Assembly: GCA_944381935.1 (NCBI GenBank)
Contig: CALWMN010000007.1
Location: forward strand, 1-64,000
Origin: an uncultured Mediterraneibacter sp.
GTDB lineage: Bacteria; Bacillota; Clostridia; Lachnospirales; Lachnospiraceae
Direction of reading: 5' to 3'
Length of the DNA: 64,000 nucleotides
The notes under the pieces were generated by a model. It searched no databases, was not told the DNA's origin, and was given only the letters and a program-made list of their open reading frames with translations. Numbering within the stretch: the stretch's first letter is position 1; every line of letters begins with the position of its first letter. A program made the translations under genes and the position numbers. Below are positions 52,813-61,359 of the stretch, one piece after another.

Positions 52813-53887
52813 ATCCGTTGAAACCAGATGGAAACCCTCATGGGGGTGGATTTATAAGATGTCGGATTACCACCATGTGGCGAATCTTGTCTATTACAAA
52901 ATTATGTGGTCGGATGATGTCCATGTTCTGAAATGGAAGGAACGGTTTGAGACAAGATACCGGGATGCAATGCGGCTGCAGGAAAGGAACCGCATCCTGA
53001 GAGGGCAGCTTGAGGCTGAGCTTGAGAAGAGAGAGATACATGCTTTCCTTGCAGGCGAATCCCTGATACTGGAATACTATCAGAGACCGGAGATGAGGAC
53101 ACCGGAGCCAATTGAGCTGCTTGTGCAGAAGAAAAAATATGACAGTGCCCGAAGACTTCTTGTATCCATGGGATTTGAAGAGATCCTGGATAAACAGGGG
53201 AAGAGGACGGGGCTGTTCGCCCGGATACCGGATCAGAAGATCAGGCTCTACGATGAGCTCCCATTCACCGGAAAAAAGATTAAGGCGTGGTTTCATGAAC
53301 TGCCCGTAGAACTCCCGAAAGAGGAGGGGTACGATTATATACACTGTATGAATGAGGAGACCATGTATATCTACCTGGTCTGCAGGCTGGCTGACAGGTT
53401 TGCCAGGGGGCAGATGGAGATACGGGATATGGTGGATCTCTGGCTGTTCCTCTCAAGGGAGGGTTCTCAACTGAAGTGGAAGGAAATCAAAGAAGAGCTG
53501 GAGAGCCTGGAGCTTGATACCTTCGGAGAATACATCGTGAAGCTTGCCGGAAAATGGTTTGGCAATATGTATTTCCATGAGGATAATGATATGCTCAATG
53601 ATATACAGACATATATTATCTCAAAGGGGGAGCACGGCAGACGCGAGAGCGGGGATGTGCTCCCGTTGATCACAAGTGTGGTGGACAGCTATCACAGAGA
53701 TCTTAAGAAGGAAGAGAAGAAAAGAATCCGCCAGTGGCGTTTCCCTTCCATTGATTACATGGAGGTTTCTTTTCCGCGGTTGAAAAAATGGCCCATGTTC
53801 CTTCCATTCTGCTGGATCATAAGACTGATGAGAAACAGGAAATATACAAAAAAAAGAGAGGCAGAAACACAGGAAAGCGGAGAATAA
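52739..53887 (+). CDS. Nucleotidyltransferase-fold protein, catalytic motif degenerate
   Basis: A 382-residue soluble protein resembling the NTP_transf_5 nucleotidyltransferases found near cell-surface polysaccharide genes. The core segment, at about 100-130, reads HAFLAGESLILEYY then RTPEPIELLV; active members have KG..L and R...DxDLLV, so the first metal-binding Asp is Pro and the second Glu. It is therefore probably inactive as a transferase. The frame is open from 52676, but ATG 52739 has AGAAGGG six bases upstream. Translationally overlaps the ABC-type ATPase, implying joint production. Function unknown. Confidence 0.7.
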   Translation: MSANIESRMERYLINLIAETVNQGESVETRWKPSWGWIYKMSDYHHVANLVYYKIMWSDDVHVLKWKERFETRYRDAMRLQERNRILRGQLEAELEKREIHAFLAGESLILEYYQRPEMRTPEPIELLVQKKKYDSARRLLVSMGFEEILDKQGKRTGLFARIPDQKIRLYDELPFTGKKIKAWFHELPVELPKEEGYDYIHCMNEETMYIYLVCRLADRFARGQMEIRDMVDLWLFLSREGSQLKWKEIKEELESLELDTFGEYIVKLAGKWFGNMYFHEDNDMLNDIQTYIISKGEHGRRESGDVLPLITSVVDSYHRDLKKEEKKRIRQWRFPSIDYMEVSFPRLKKWPMFLPFCWIIRLMRNRKYTKKREAETQESGE

Positions 53888-53890
53888 GGC

Positions 53891-53917
53891 TTAATATTTC
53901 CCAAAAAGTGCCGATAG
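53891..53917 (+). promoter_or_regulatory. Sigma-28 type promoter for flgM operon
   Basis: TTAA (53891-53894), 15-bp spacer, GCCGATAG (53910-53917), 46 bases before flgM and directly after the nucleotidyltransferase-like gene. Confidence 0.85.
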
Positions 53918-53963
53918 AAATAACAGAATCTATTGTTTAGGAACAGCAGGGAGGTGCACAGCG

Positions 53964-54281
53964 ATGAAAATAGGAACAGAGAACCTCTTGAGCACATACA
54001 ATGTAATGTCTGCAGGAGAAGCAGCGGTATTATCCAGGGATAATGGGGTGAAAGACCGTGGGAAGAACTATGACGAAATCGTATTTTCATCAAATTCTCG
54101 GCAGATGGAAGAGAAGATTTTTATCGGGAAGGTTGCAGAGGCACTCAAAGCCGAAGTACGTGATGTGAGCGGCCAGGATGCGAAGATCGAACGTCTCAGG
54201 GAGGCCGTGAAAAACGGGACCTACGTTCCCGATTCCCGGGAGACGGCAGCAAAGATGCTGCTTCTGGGAGGTGGCAGATAG
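53964..54281 (+). CDS. flgM: Anti-sigma-28 factor FlgM
   Basis: Binds and silences FliA until the hook is complete, when it is exported. The 105-residue protein has a variable N-half and the sigma-binding C-half with SNSRQMEEKIFIGKVAEALKAEV and IERLREAVKNGTYVPDSRETAAKML. GGGAGGTG precedes the ATG. It opens the flgM-flgN-flgK-flgL block and overlaps flgN by one base. Confidence 0.92.
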   Translation: MKIGTENLLSTYNVMSAGEAAVLSRDNGVKDRGKNYDEIVFSSNSRQMEEKIFIGKVAEALKAEVRDVSGQDAKIERLREAVKNGTYVPDSRETAAKMLLLGGGR

Positions 54282-54727
54282 TGGACGAACTGGTACAGAT
54301 ACTCACAGAGATGAAAAATGCGCTGACGGAGGCACTGCCGCTTGAGAAGGCGAAGTTCAAAGCGGTTGAGGAGGAGAAGATCGGCATCCTGGAAGAATGT
54401 ATGGCAAAAGAGCAGGCGTTCGCCCTCAGGATCAAAGGGCTGGAACAAAAGCGCATGAAGTATATGGAAGAGCGCGGATACGGGAACATGACGCTCAGGG
54501 AACTGGCCGACGGCATGGAGGGGGAGGAACAGAGAAAGCTGAGAACCCTTCTGGACGAACTGGTCCTGGCTGTCCAGAACTTCACCTCCTACAACGACGA
54601 ATCCATGAAGCTTGTAAGGCTCAGGCTGCACAATCTTGAGCGGGCAGCTTCGCCGGACGGGGGGATGACCTATGGCAGAGAACAGAGCGCAGACGACGAG
54701 AAGCATATTATAAGTAAGCGCATGTAG
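54281..54727 (+). CDS. flgN: Export chaperone FlgN
   Basis: Chaperone for hook-filament junction proteins FlgK and FlgL. The 148-residue helical protein starts at a GTG (54281) inside the flgM stop region, with GGAGGTG upstream. DELVQILTEMKNALTEALPLEKAKFKAVEEEKI is the FlgN-type first helix. Identified from fold, size and its place between flgM and flgK. Confidence 0.88.
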   Translation: MDELVQILTEMKNALTEALPLEKAKFKAVEEEKIGILEECMAKEQAFALRIKGLEQKRMKYMEERGYGNMTLRELADGMEGEEQRKLRTLLDELVLAVQNFTSYNDESMKLVRLRLHNLERAASPDGGMTYGREQSADDEKHIISKRM

Positions 54728-54788
54728 ACTTGCATGCGCAGGAGTGATACACGGACGAACAGATAAGAAGAGAAGGAGGAGACAGACA

Positions 54789-56312
54789 ATGGTACGATCT
54801 ACATTCGCAGGATTTTCCGTCGCACAGCTTGCGATGGCGGCAAGCCAGACCGCACTGAATGTGGTGGGACAGAATGTATCGAATATAAATACGACCGGAT
54901 ACACAAGGCAGAGGCTGGATCAGCAGAGCGTATCCCCTACAGGGCACAGCGTGATGAGCAGCCAGTTTAACATAAAGGTAGGCCAGGGAGTCATGGCAAC
55001 GGGGGTATCACAGATCCGGGACCCCTTCCTCGATATCCAGTATCGCGGCCAGCTCGCAGAAGTGGGTACAGTAGATGCGATGGACTCTGTGCTGGAGCGG
55101 CTGGGAGATATTTTTGACGAGACCGCGTCGTCCAAGATCGGGACAGCGTTAAACGAGGTGATCAGCCAGCTTGAGAATATGGCAAGACCGGATACAGGAA
55201 ACCAGGGGACCTACGACACACTGGTGCGCTCGGCTATGGAGACGTTCATCAACCTCATCCACGACAATGCAAAAGAGCTCACCTCCCTGAGAGAAGAGTA
55301 TGTCAACAAGCTGACCGGGACGGACGGGCTGGAGATCGATTCCATATTGTCCAAGATCGTGGAGCTTAACAAGTCGATCAAGAACAGCCAGGTGCTGGGC
55401 AATCCGGCGCTGGAACTCCAGGATCAGAGAAATGAGCTGATCGACTCCCTTGCAACCTATCTTCCGATTGACGTTACCTATGAGGAGAAGACTATGGGCG
55501 CCAACATCAAGATTGAGACGCTCAAAGTCACGTTTACGGATGCGGACGGCAACCAGCATACGCTCATTGACGACCAGGATAAGGGTACGGTCAGGATTGA
55601 GGAAACAGCAGACATGGGCGTGGGCATCTTTATCACGAGCGCAGGCGGCGCTCCGGCGAATGTGGACGTGACGGATATACTCGGCGACGGCGTGATCAAG
55701 GGTTACGCAGATATGCTCAACCAGAGAGGGGTATTCGACGGAAGCGATACGAAGGGGATCGGATTCTACGAGGATTACTTTGATACGTTCATTAACGCAT
55801 TTGCAACGGAGATGAATAACCTTAATCAGCAGGCGGGCGGTACCCTCTTTACCACTTCAGACGGATCCACCACATTTACGGCAGAGAACATCCGCATATC
55901 GGACGAGTGGATGAACGGCACGGTAAAACTTGTGGCGTCTACCGACCCGGACGCCGGGGCTGGGGCATATGAGAATATCCAGAGGATGATCAACCTGCTG
56001 AGCAAGGATGATTACGATTTCCAGGGGGGCGGCGGAACCGTATTCACGGGGACCTTCCTGGAGGGTTACGACTTCCTTCAGAATACGCAGTCGGTGGAGA
56101 GGTCTTCCGTTTCCACCATCCTGACGAACCGGACGACGATGCTGAACCAGATCGCGAACTCAAAGGACTCTGTTTCAGCCGTATCGCTGGATGAGGAAGT
56201 GATGAACCTGATGAGATATTCCCAGTCTTACAACGCGGCGGCGAGACTTATGACGACGCTGGATGAAGCGTTGAATACACTGATTAACAACACCGGCGTT
56301 GTCGGCAGATAA
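54789..56312 (+). CDS. flgK: Hook-filament junction protein FlgK (HAP1)
   Basis: First junction protein between hook and filament, 507 residues. It starts STFAGFSVAQLAMAASQTALNVVGQNVSNINTTGYTRQRL and ends with EEVMNLMRYSQSYNAAARLMTTLDEALNTLINNTG, both conserved ends of FlgK. ATG 54789 is chosen since AAGGAGGAG lies nine bases upstream; the frame is open from 54744 without family resemblance. flgL follows after 12 bp. Confidence 0.95.
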   Translation: MVRSTFAGFSVAQLAMAASQTALNVVGQNVSNINTTGYTRQRLDQQSVSPTGHSVMSSQFNIKVGQGVMATGVSQIRDPFLDIQYRGQLAEVGTVDAMDSVLERLGDIFDETASSKIGTALNEVISQLENMARPDTGNQGTYDTLVRSAMETFINLIHDNAKELTSLREEYVNKLTGTDGLEIDSILSKIVELNKSIKNSQVLGNPALELQDQRNELIDSLATYLPIDVTYEEKTMGANIKIETLKVTFTDADGNQHTLIDDQDKGTVRIEETADMGVGIFITSAGGAPANVDVTDILGDGVIKGYADMLNQRGVFDGSDTKGIGFYEDYFDTFINAFATEMNNLNQQAGGTLFTTSDGSTTFTAENIRISDEWMNGTVKLVASTDPDAGAGAYENIQRMINLLSKDDYDFQGGGGTVFTGTFLEGYDFLQNTQSVERSSVSTILTNRTTMLNQIANSKDSVSAVSLDEEVMNLMRYSQSYNAAARLMTTLDEALNTLINNTGVVGR

Positions 56313-56324
56313 GGAGGCAGAGCG

Positions 56325-57332
56325 ATGAGAATTACGACGAATATGATCATGAGAGATTACCAGAACAGCCTGTACAGCAATCTTGGCGGGCTGGAACTCG
56401 CGCGCAAGCAGGTCGATACCGAGATGCGGATCCAATCTGCCTATGAAGATCCGGGGGCGGCGGCAAATGCGTCTGTGCTCAAGAGCCGCTATGCGCGTAC
56501 GGAGGATTACCTGAATAATCTTGGAAGTGTAGAGAAATGGCTCAATGAGCAGGAGAGCGCGGTCTATGAGGTAAGCAAGATCGCCTCGAATATCAGCGAG
56601 AACTATTCGCTGCGGGCAATCACGGATACGATGGATGAGACGGGGCGTGCCACGTATGCGGAGCTTCTGCGCAATCTGCAGAACACGATGGTGCAGTTTA
56701 TGAACTCCAAATTCGGCAATACCTTTGTCCTGGGAGGGAATGCCGGGACGGAAGAGGCGCCATTTGAACTGTCTGAGGATGGGAAGACGCTTCTCTACAG
56801 AGGAGTGGATGTTAATGATCCGGCAAACCAGGCTGAGCTGGAGCGCCTTGCCGGGGAGACTTCGTATGTGGATATCGGATATGGCATGTCATTCGATGCA
56901 ACCAACACCAGCATCATCTCGTCCACTGCCCTTGACGCTGCCCTTCCGGGGATCAATGCCATCGGCTATGGGCAGACGGACGACGGTACGAGCAAGAACA
57001 TGGTCCTTCTGGCAGGGCAGATGGCAGAGCTTCTGGATGCGGAGACATTCGACCGGGAAGCCTATGAAAAGCTCTGGACACAGTTCCAGGAAGGTGCAAA
57101 CAAGCTTCAGGATGTGATGACAGGGATCGGGGCAAAGTCGAATATGGTCGAAACGACGACGTCGAAGCTTGAGAATGAGAAGATTGCCATCCAGGACCAG
57201 TTCAATAACCTGATCGGCATCGACCCGGCGCTCGCGATCACGAATTATTCATATGCCATGTATACATATAACAGTGCACTGAAGGTAGGGACGAGTATTC
57301 TCAGTCCATCTCTGCTGGATTTCCTCTCCTGA
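56325..57332 (+). CDS. flgL: Hook-filament junction protein FlgL (HAP3)
   Basis: Second junction protein, 335 residues, flagellin-like at both ends: MRITTNMIMRDYQNSLYSNLGGLELARKQ at the N-terminus and a C-terminal helix with NLIGIDPALAITNYSYAMYTYNSALK. It shows flagellin-type N motif AYEDPGAAANAS. AAGGAGG before the ATG. Standard length. Confidence 0.94.
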   Translation: MRITTNMIMRDYQNSLYSNLGGLELARKQVDTEMRIQSAYEDPGAAANASVLKSRYARTEDYLNNLGSVEKWLNEQESAVYEVSKIASNISENYSLRAITDTMDETGRATYAELLRNLQNTMVQFMNSKFGNTFVLGGNAGTEEAPFELSEDGKTLLYRGVDVNDPANQAELERLAGETSYVDIGYGMSFDATNTSIISSTALDAALPGINAIGYGQTDDGTSKNMVLLAGQMAELLDAETFDREAYEKLWTQFQEGANKLQDVMTGIGAKSNMVETTTSKLENEKIAIQDQFNNLIGIDPALAITNYSYAMYTYNSALKVGTSILSPSLLDFLS

Positions 57333-57380
57333 TCTGCACACGTTATATTATAAATATAGCAAAGGAAAGGAGGAGGAATT

Positions 57381-58001
57381 ATGGAACCCCTGCTGAAGAT
57401 TACAAGAATACCGATGGAATACGAACTCACGATCCAGCACGCGCGGCTTGAGCGGAGCCAGAGCAGGCCCCCGGTGGTGGAGATCTCAAGACAGAGAGGC
57501 GGATTTAAGATGCGCAGCCAGCCGGCAAGGCTGAATCTTGATACCTATGAAGCGCGCAACAGCATATCACCTTCGACACGGACCGCGATTTACCAGAATG
57601 CACAGAAGGGGATCCGTGCTGCAGGTGAAGCGGCTCAGAGCTATTCAAATGAAGCGGCTCAGATGAGATGGTCCAGGCCGGGAGAGGGCGGAGAGATGCT
57701 CTCGCAGATATTTGAACAGAGAGTGCAGATGCCCACCGGGCAGTTTCAGTTGACCTTCCTGCCGTCGGCAGGAGTGGACATCACATATCAGGCGGGAAAC
57801 CTGACCACATCCTATCAGATGGACCGGCTGACCTTCAACCTGAAGCTGAACAACAGCGATGTGGAATACATCCCGGGCAGTGTCAACATTGAAGTGACAC
57901 AGTATCCTGATGTACTTATCGAGTACATGGGAACCCCGCTTTTTGTGCCGCCCAGCGCGGCGGAGTTCTTTACCGGTGAAACAGTAGACACAGTCGCCTG
58001 A
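57381..58001 (+). CDS. YviE-like protein (DUF6470)
   Basis: A 206-residue protein matching the YviE position between flgL and fliW in B. subtilis and many clostridia; function unknown. Typical features are MEPLLKITRIPMEYELTIQHARLE at the start, PARLNLDTYEARNSI (about 52-66) and a beta-rich C-half. No signal peptide or membrane helix. AAGGAGGAGG before the ATG. A hairpin CCGCTGCC/GGCAGCGG (58022-58053) lies in the gap to fliW. Confidence 0.85.
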   Translation: MEPLLKITRIPMEYELTIQHARLERSQSRPPVVEISRQRGGFKMRSQPARLNLDTYEARNSISPSTRTAIYQNAQKGIRAAGEAAQSYSNEAAQMRWSRPGEGGEMLSQIFEQRVQMPTGQFQLTFLPSAGVDITYQAGNLTTSYQMDRLTFNLKLNNSDVEYIPGSVNIEVTQYPDVLIEYMGTPLFVPPSAAEFFTGETVDTVA

Positions 58002-58085
58002 GCCGGCTGTGCAGCGCCGACCCGCTGCCGTTTGACAGAGCGAATGGCAGCGGCGGCAGAAAAGATATGAGGGATGGAGACTTTT

Positions 58086-58532
58086 ATGGACGACAAAGAG
58101 AAACAGCCTGCAGAAATAACATCCGCTGAGGAAGAAGGAGTTGTCTGCTTCGAGGAAGGGCTTTTTGGATTTGAAACATGCAAAAAGTTCCTTCCTGTTG
58201 CTGTTGAGAAGGACAGCGATGCAGTGCTGACACTTTTAAGCATAGAGAATGAAGATCTTGCATTTATCATTATGAATCCTTTTTTGCTGAAGGAAGATTA
58301 CCATCCGCAGGTCAGCAAAGGAGAGCTGGAGTCCCTGGGGGAGGCAGGAGACCAGGATTATTCCTGGTATGTGATCTGCACCGCCCATCAGCCGCCGGAG
58401 GAGAGCACAGTCAATCTCAGATGTCCGATCGTGGTCAACACGCGGAACAGAAGAGCAAAGCAGCTGATACTCGACAATACAGAATACACGTTCCGGTACA
58501 GACTGGGCGACCTGGCGCATAAGGAGACATAG
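58086..58532 (+). CDS. fliW: Flagellar assembly factor FliW (CsrA antagonist)
   Basis: Binds free flagellin or CsrA, so that flagellin translation matches filament growth. The 148-residue protein contains VVCFEEGLFGFETCKKFLPV, NPFLLKEDYHPQ, and the C-terminal PIVVNTRNRRAKQLILDNTEY, all diagnostic. ATG 58086 is preferred (GGAG seven bases upstream); another in-frame ATG at 58074 has its ribosome site too close. csrA begins two bases after the stop. Confidence 0.94.
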   Translation: MDDKEKQPAEITSAEEEGVVCFEEGLFGFETCKKFLPVAVEKDSDAVLTLLSIENEDLAFIIMNPFLLKEDYHPQVSKGELESLGEAGDQDYSWYVICTAHQPPEESTVNLRCPIVVNTRNRRAKQLILDNTEYTFRYRLGDLAHKET

Positions 58533-58534
58533 AT

Positions 58535-58813
58535 ATGCTGACACTGACCAGAAAAAAGGGAGAAGAGATCGTCATAGGAGACAATATCGTGATTGCTGTC
58601 AGAGAAATCAGCTCTGACAGTGTGAAGATATCTGTGTCGGCCCCCCGTGATGTGCCTGTATTCCGCAGAGAGCTTAAGATAGCTGTGCAGGAAAACAGGA
58701 AAGCTGCAGCGGCAAGTGCCGAGGCGGCAGGAATCGCGGCTCTGTTGGCACAGGGGGGAAAGAAAAGATCAGAAAAAAGAAGGGAGGATGAAGACCAATG
58801 CGATACGAAGTAA
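58535..58813 (+). CDS. csrA: Carbon storage/translation regulator CsrA with C-terminal tail
   Basis: RNA-binding dimer that blocks flagellin translation. Residues 1-55 are the CsrA fold: MLTLTRKKGEEIVIGDNIVI, VKISVSAPRDVPVFRREL. The protein is 92 residues, longer than the roughly 60-75 usual, because of an Ala-rich helix (57-75) and a basic/acidic tail (KKRSEKRREDED). Such extensions contribute to FliW binding in B. subtilis. It overlaps the hemerythrin gene by 16 bp. Confidence 0.94.
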   Translation: MLTLTRKKGEEIVIGDNIVIAVREISSDSVKISVSAPRDVPVFRRELKIAVQENRKAAAASAEAAGIAALLAQGGKKRSEKRREDEDQCDTK

Positions 58814-59214
58814 CACCGGATCTGATTACCGGTAACCGCATGATCGACAGTGAACACAGACAATTATTTGATGCTGCGAACAAGCTGCTGGACGCTTTTG
58901 CGGACAGTAAATCAGATGGAGGAAAGCAGATAGCCCAGACAAGCAGTTTCCTGAAAAGTTATGTGGACAAACATTTTGGGCATGAGGAGGAGCTGCAGAA
59001 GAAGAATGAATGGCGCGAATATGAGACTCATGTGCGTTTTCATGACCAATACAAGAAGACGTTAGCCGAGATCCTCGATAAACTGCCAAAGGACGGCCCG
59101 CCGTCAGTGGAAAATATAAGTGAACTGAACCTGCATATCGTAAGGCTGATCACGCATATCCGTACTATGGACAAACGTTTGGGGAGTTACCTGCAGTCCC
59201 GGGGAGTGGTGTAA
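58798..59214 (+). CDS. Bacteriohemerythrin
   Basis: Single-domain, 138-residue O2-binding di-iron protein. The seven ligand positions are all present: H20, H59, E63, H78, H82, H120 and D125, with spacing as in known bacteriohemerythrins. No membrane segment. GGAGG lies before the ATG and the 5' end overlaps csrA by 16 bp. It precedes a chemoreceptor by 44 bp; an O2-storage or O2-sensing role in aerotaxis/oxygen avoidance fits an anaerobe but is inference. Confidence 0.93.
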   Translation: MRYEVTPDLITGNRMIDSEHRQLFDAANKLLDAFADSKSDGGKQIAQTSSFLKSYVDKHFGHEEELQKKNEWREYETHVRFHDQYKKTLAEILDKLPKDGPPSVENISELNLHIVRLITHIRTMDKRLGSYLQSRGVV

Positions 59215-59258
59215 TCTTCCATTATACTATCAGGATAAAGGAAAAGGAGAAAGTAACA

Positions 59259-61280
59259 ATGAAAAGTATACGCACAAGGATTTTGGTAGGCTCATGTCTG
59301 ATCACAACAGTATTCGTACTCATTTTGGGAGTGGTAAGCTCTGTTTTGAATTACACGAGTACTTTCAGCCAGGTGAATCAGAATATGGAAGATATGGCCA
59401 ACATTGCATCACAGAGAGTGGAGTGGGAGATTTCAAATTATGTCAATATAGCACAGGCGTTCGGAGGACGCAGCGACATAGCGGATCCCGATGTCTCTGC
59501 AGAGGAAAAGGAAGAGATCCTGTCATCATGGGCAGAAAGATACGGCCTTATCAGGGCCAACCTTCTGGATTCCAATGGGCGGAGCCAGTTTGATGGCCAG
59601 GATTTTTCGGACAGGGATTATTTCCAGCGGTGCATGCAGGGGAATACATATGTATCCACACCGGTTGTGAGCAAACAGACAGGGGAGCTTACCATTGTTG
59701 TGGCGGCTCCGGTCTGGGCAAACGGGGAGCCGGACACACAGGTTACGGGAGTTGTCTACTTTGTGCCCGGGGAGACGTTCCTCAACGACATCATGTCGAG
59801 CATCCAAATAAGCGACAACAGCGGGGCTTATATGATTGACAAGGAAGGCAATACGATCGCTGACACTACACTGGACACGGTCATGACACAGAATATTGAG
59901 AACGAAGCTGCGGAGAACAGCGAGCTTCGGTCCCTGGCAGATGTCCATGCAAGGATGCGTGAGGGAGGAAGCGGCGTTGCTGAGTATAAGATGGACGGTC
60001 AGCAAAAGCTTATTGCATATGCACCGGTGGGAGGTACGGACGGATGGAGCATCGGGATCACGGCTCCGGCAAGTGACTTTATGTCATCCACCTATACATC
60101 CATCGCTGTGATCGCGGTACTTGTCATCCTCTCCCTGATCATTGGCGCTATCGTGATCAGTGCGATATCAGGAAGGATTGCCAGGCCGATCCGTGTATGT
60201 GCAGACAGGCTTAAGGCTCTCTCAGAGGGCGACCTGCATTCAGAGGTTCCGGTCGTCAATGCACAGGATGAAACAGGAGTGCTTGCAGCCGCTACGAAGT
60301 CCATCGCAGACTGTCTGCAGGGACTGATCCGTGACGAAGAATATGTGCTTGGCGAGATGGCCCGCGGCAACTTCGATATCACGGCGGACGCATCGGTATA
60401 TCGGGGAGACCTCCAGGATATCCTCAAAAGCCTGCGCGGTATCAACCGTACCCTGTCACTGACACTGCTTGAGATCAATGAGACGGCGAACCAGGTGGCA
60501 GCGGGCGCAGAGCAGGTGGCATCAGGCGCCCAGGCTCTCAGCCAGGGGGCGACAGAGCAGGCTTCCAGCGTGGAAGAGCTTGCGGCTACCATCAATGATA
60601 TCAATGGGAACATCCAGGCGAATACAAAGCTGGCGACCGAATCCAACGAGCTTTCCGGACAGGCGGGTACGCTCCTTGGCGAGACGATCGATAAGATGAA
60701 TGAGCTTGTAGGGGCAATGGATGAGATCAATTCAAGCTCCAATGAAATCAGCCGTATCATTAAGACGATTGAAGACATTGCGTTCCAGACGAATATCCTG
60801 GCGCTCAATGCCGCGGTTGAGGCGGCAAGGGCAGGAAATGCCGGAAAAGGATTTGCAGTGGTGGCAGATGAAGTAAGGTCGCTTGCAGAGAAGAGCGCGG
60901 AGGCGTCCAAGACGACTTCTGAGCTTATTGAACATTCCATACATGCGGTTGAAAACGGGACACGGATCGCCAGCGATACAATGCAGTCCATTCAGAACAC
61001 AGGATCGTCTGCAAAAGAGGCGATCAGCATGAACGCAGAGATCGTGAAGAACTCCAAGACACAGGCAGAGGCAGTCGCCCAGGTGACGGTCGGAGTAGAC
61101 CAGATTTCAAGCGTGGTACAGACCAATTCTGCTACGGCGCAGGAGAGTTCTGCGGCAAGCGAAGAGCTTTCCGGACAGGCTGAGATACTTAAGAAAGCAG
61201 TCGGAAGGTTTAAACTGAAAGACAGGAGCGCATTTAACACTGATGATTACAGTGCAAGTACGTTCAACTCTGATAACTAA
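59259..61280 (+). CDS. Methyl-accepting chemotaxis protein with dCache-type sensor
   Basis: A 673-residue chemoreceptor. Membrane helices are at about 9-31 and 283-305; between them is a dCache-type extracellular sensor (about 35-275) with [20 protein letters not shown] and VVAAPVW typical of Cache domains. HAMP follows (about 306-358) and then a signalling coiled coil with the conserved tip [22 protein letters not shown] near 507-528. The C-terminus lacks an NWETF-type pentapeptide. Its ligand is unknown. Its cytoplasmic half closely resembles the receptor at 19816. Confidence 0.93.
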   Translation: MKSIRTRILVGSCLITTVFVLILGVVSSVLNYTSTFSQVNQNMEDMANIASQRVEWEISNYVNIAQAFGGRSDIADPDVSAEEKEEILSSWAERYGLIRANLLDSNGRSQFDGQDFSDRDYFQRCMQGNTYVSTPVVSKQTGELTIVVAAPVWANGEPDTQVTGVVYFVPGETFLNDIMSSIQISDNSGAYMIDKEGNTIADTTLDTVMTQNIENEAAENSELRSLADVHARMREGGSGVAEYKMDGQQKLIAYAPVGGTDGWSIGITAPASDFMSSTYTSIAVIAVLVILSLIIGAIVISAISGRIARPIRVCADRLKALSEGDLHSEVPVVNAQDETGVLAAATKSIADCLQGLIRDEEYVLGEMARGNFDITADASVYRGDLQDILKSLRGINRTLSLTLLEINETANQVAAGAEQVASGAQALSQGATEQASSVEELAATINDINGNIQANTKLATESNELSGQAGTLLGETIDKMNELVGAMDEINSSSNEISRIIKTIEDIAFQTNILALNAAVEAARAGNAGKGFAVVADEVRSLAEKSAEASKTTSELIEHSIHAVENGTRIASDTMQSIQNTGSSAKEAISMNAEIVKNSKTQAEAVAQVTVGVDQISSVVQTNSATAQESSAASEELSGQAEILKKAVGRFKLKDRSAFNTDDYSASTFNSDN

Positions 61281-61289
61281 AAAGGAAAT

Positions 61290-61339
61290 AAAGAGACCGG
61301 GAGGCTCCCACATAAATGTGGGAGCCTCCCGGTCTCTTT
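61290..61339. terminator. Long perfect hairpin terminator between convergent genes
   Basis: A perfect 24-bp inverted repeat (61290-61313 / 61316-61339) with only two bases between arms, starting AAAGAGACC and ending GGTCTCTTT, so it is a terminator on both strands. It separates the chemoreceptor from the minus-strand FliD-like gene. The stem is unusually long and perfect. Confidence 0.9.
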
Positions 61340-61359
61340 GGAAGGATATCCGATATCCC

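Noticed and set aside
20279-60991. Inverted similarity between the two chemoreceptor genes as a large inversion switch
   Set aside because: The protein tips are nearly identical but the DNA differs at many codon positions and the copies are 40 kb apart, so recombination would be rare; no recombinase gene is seen.
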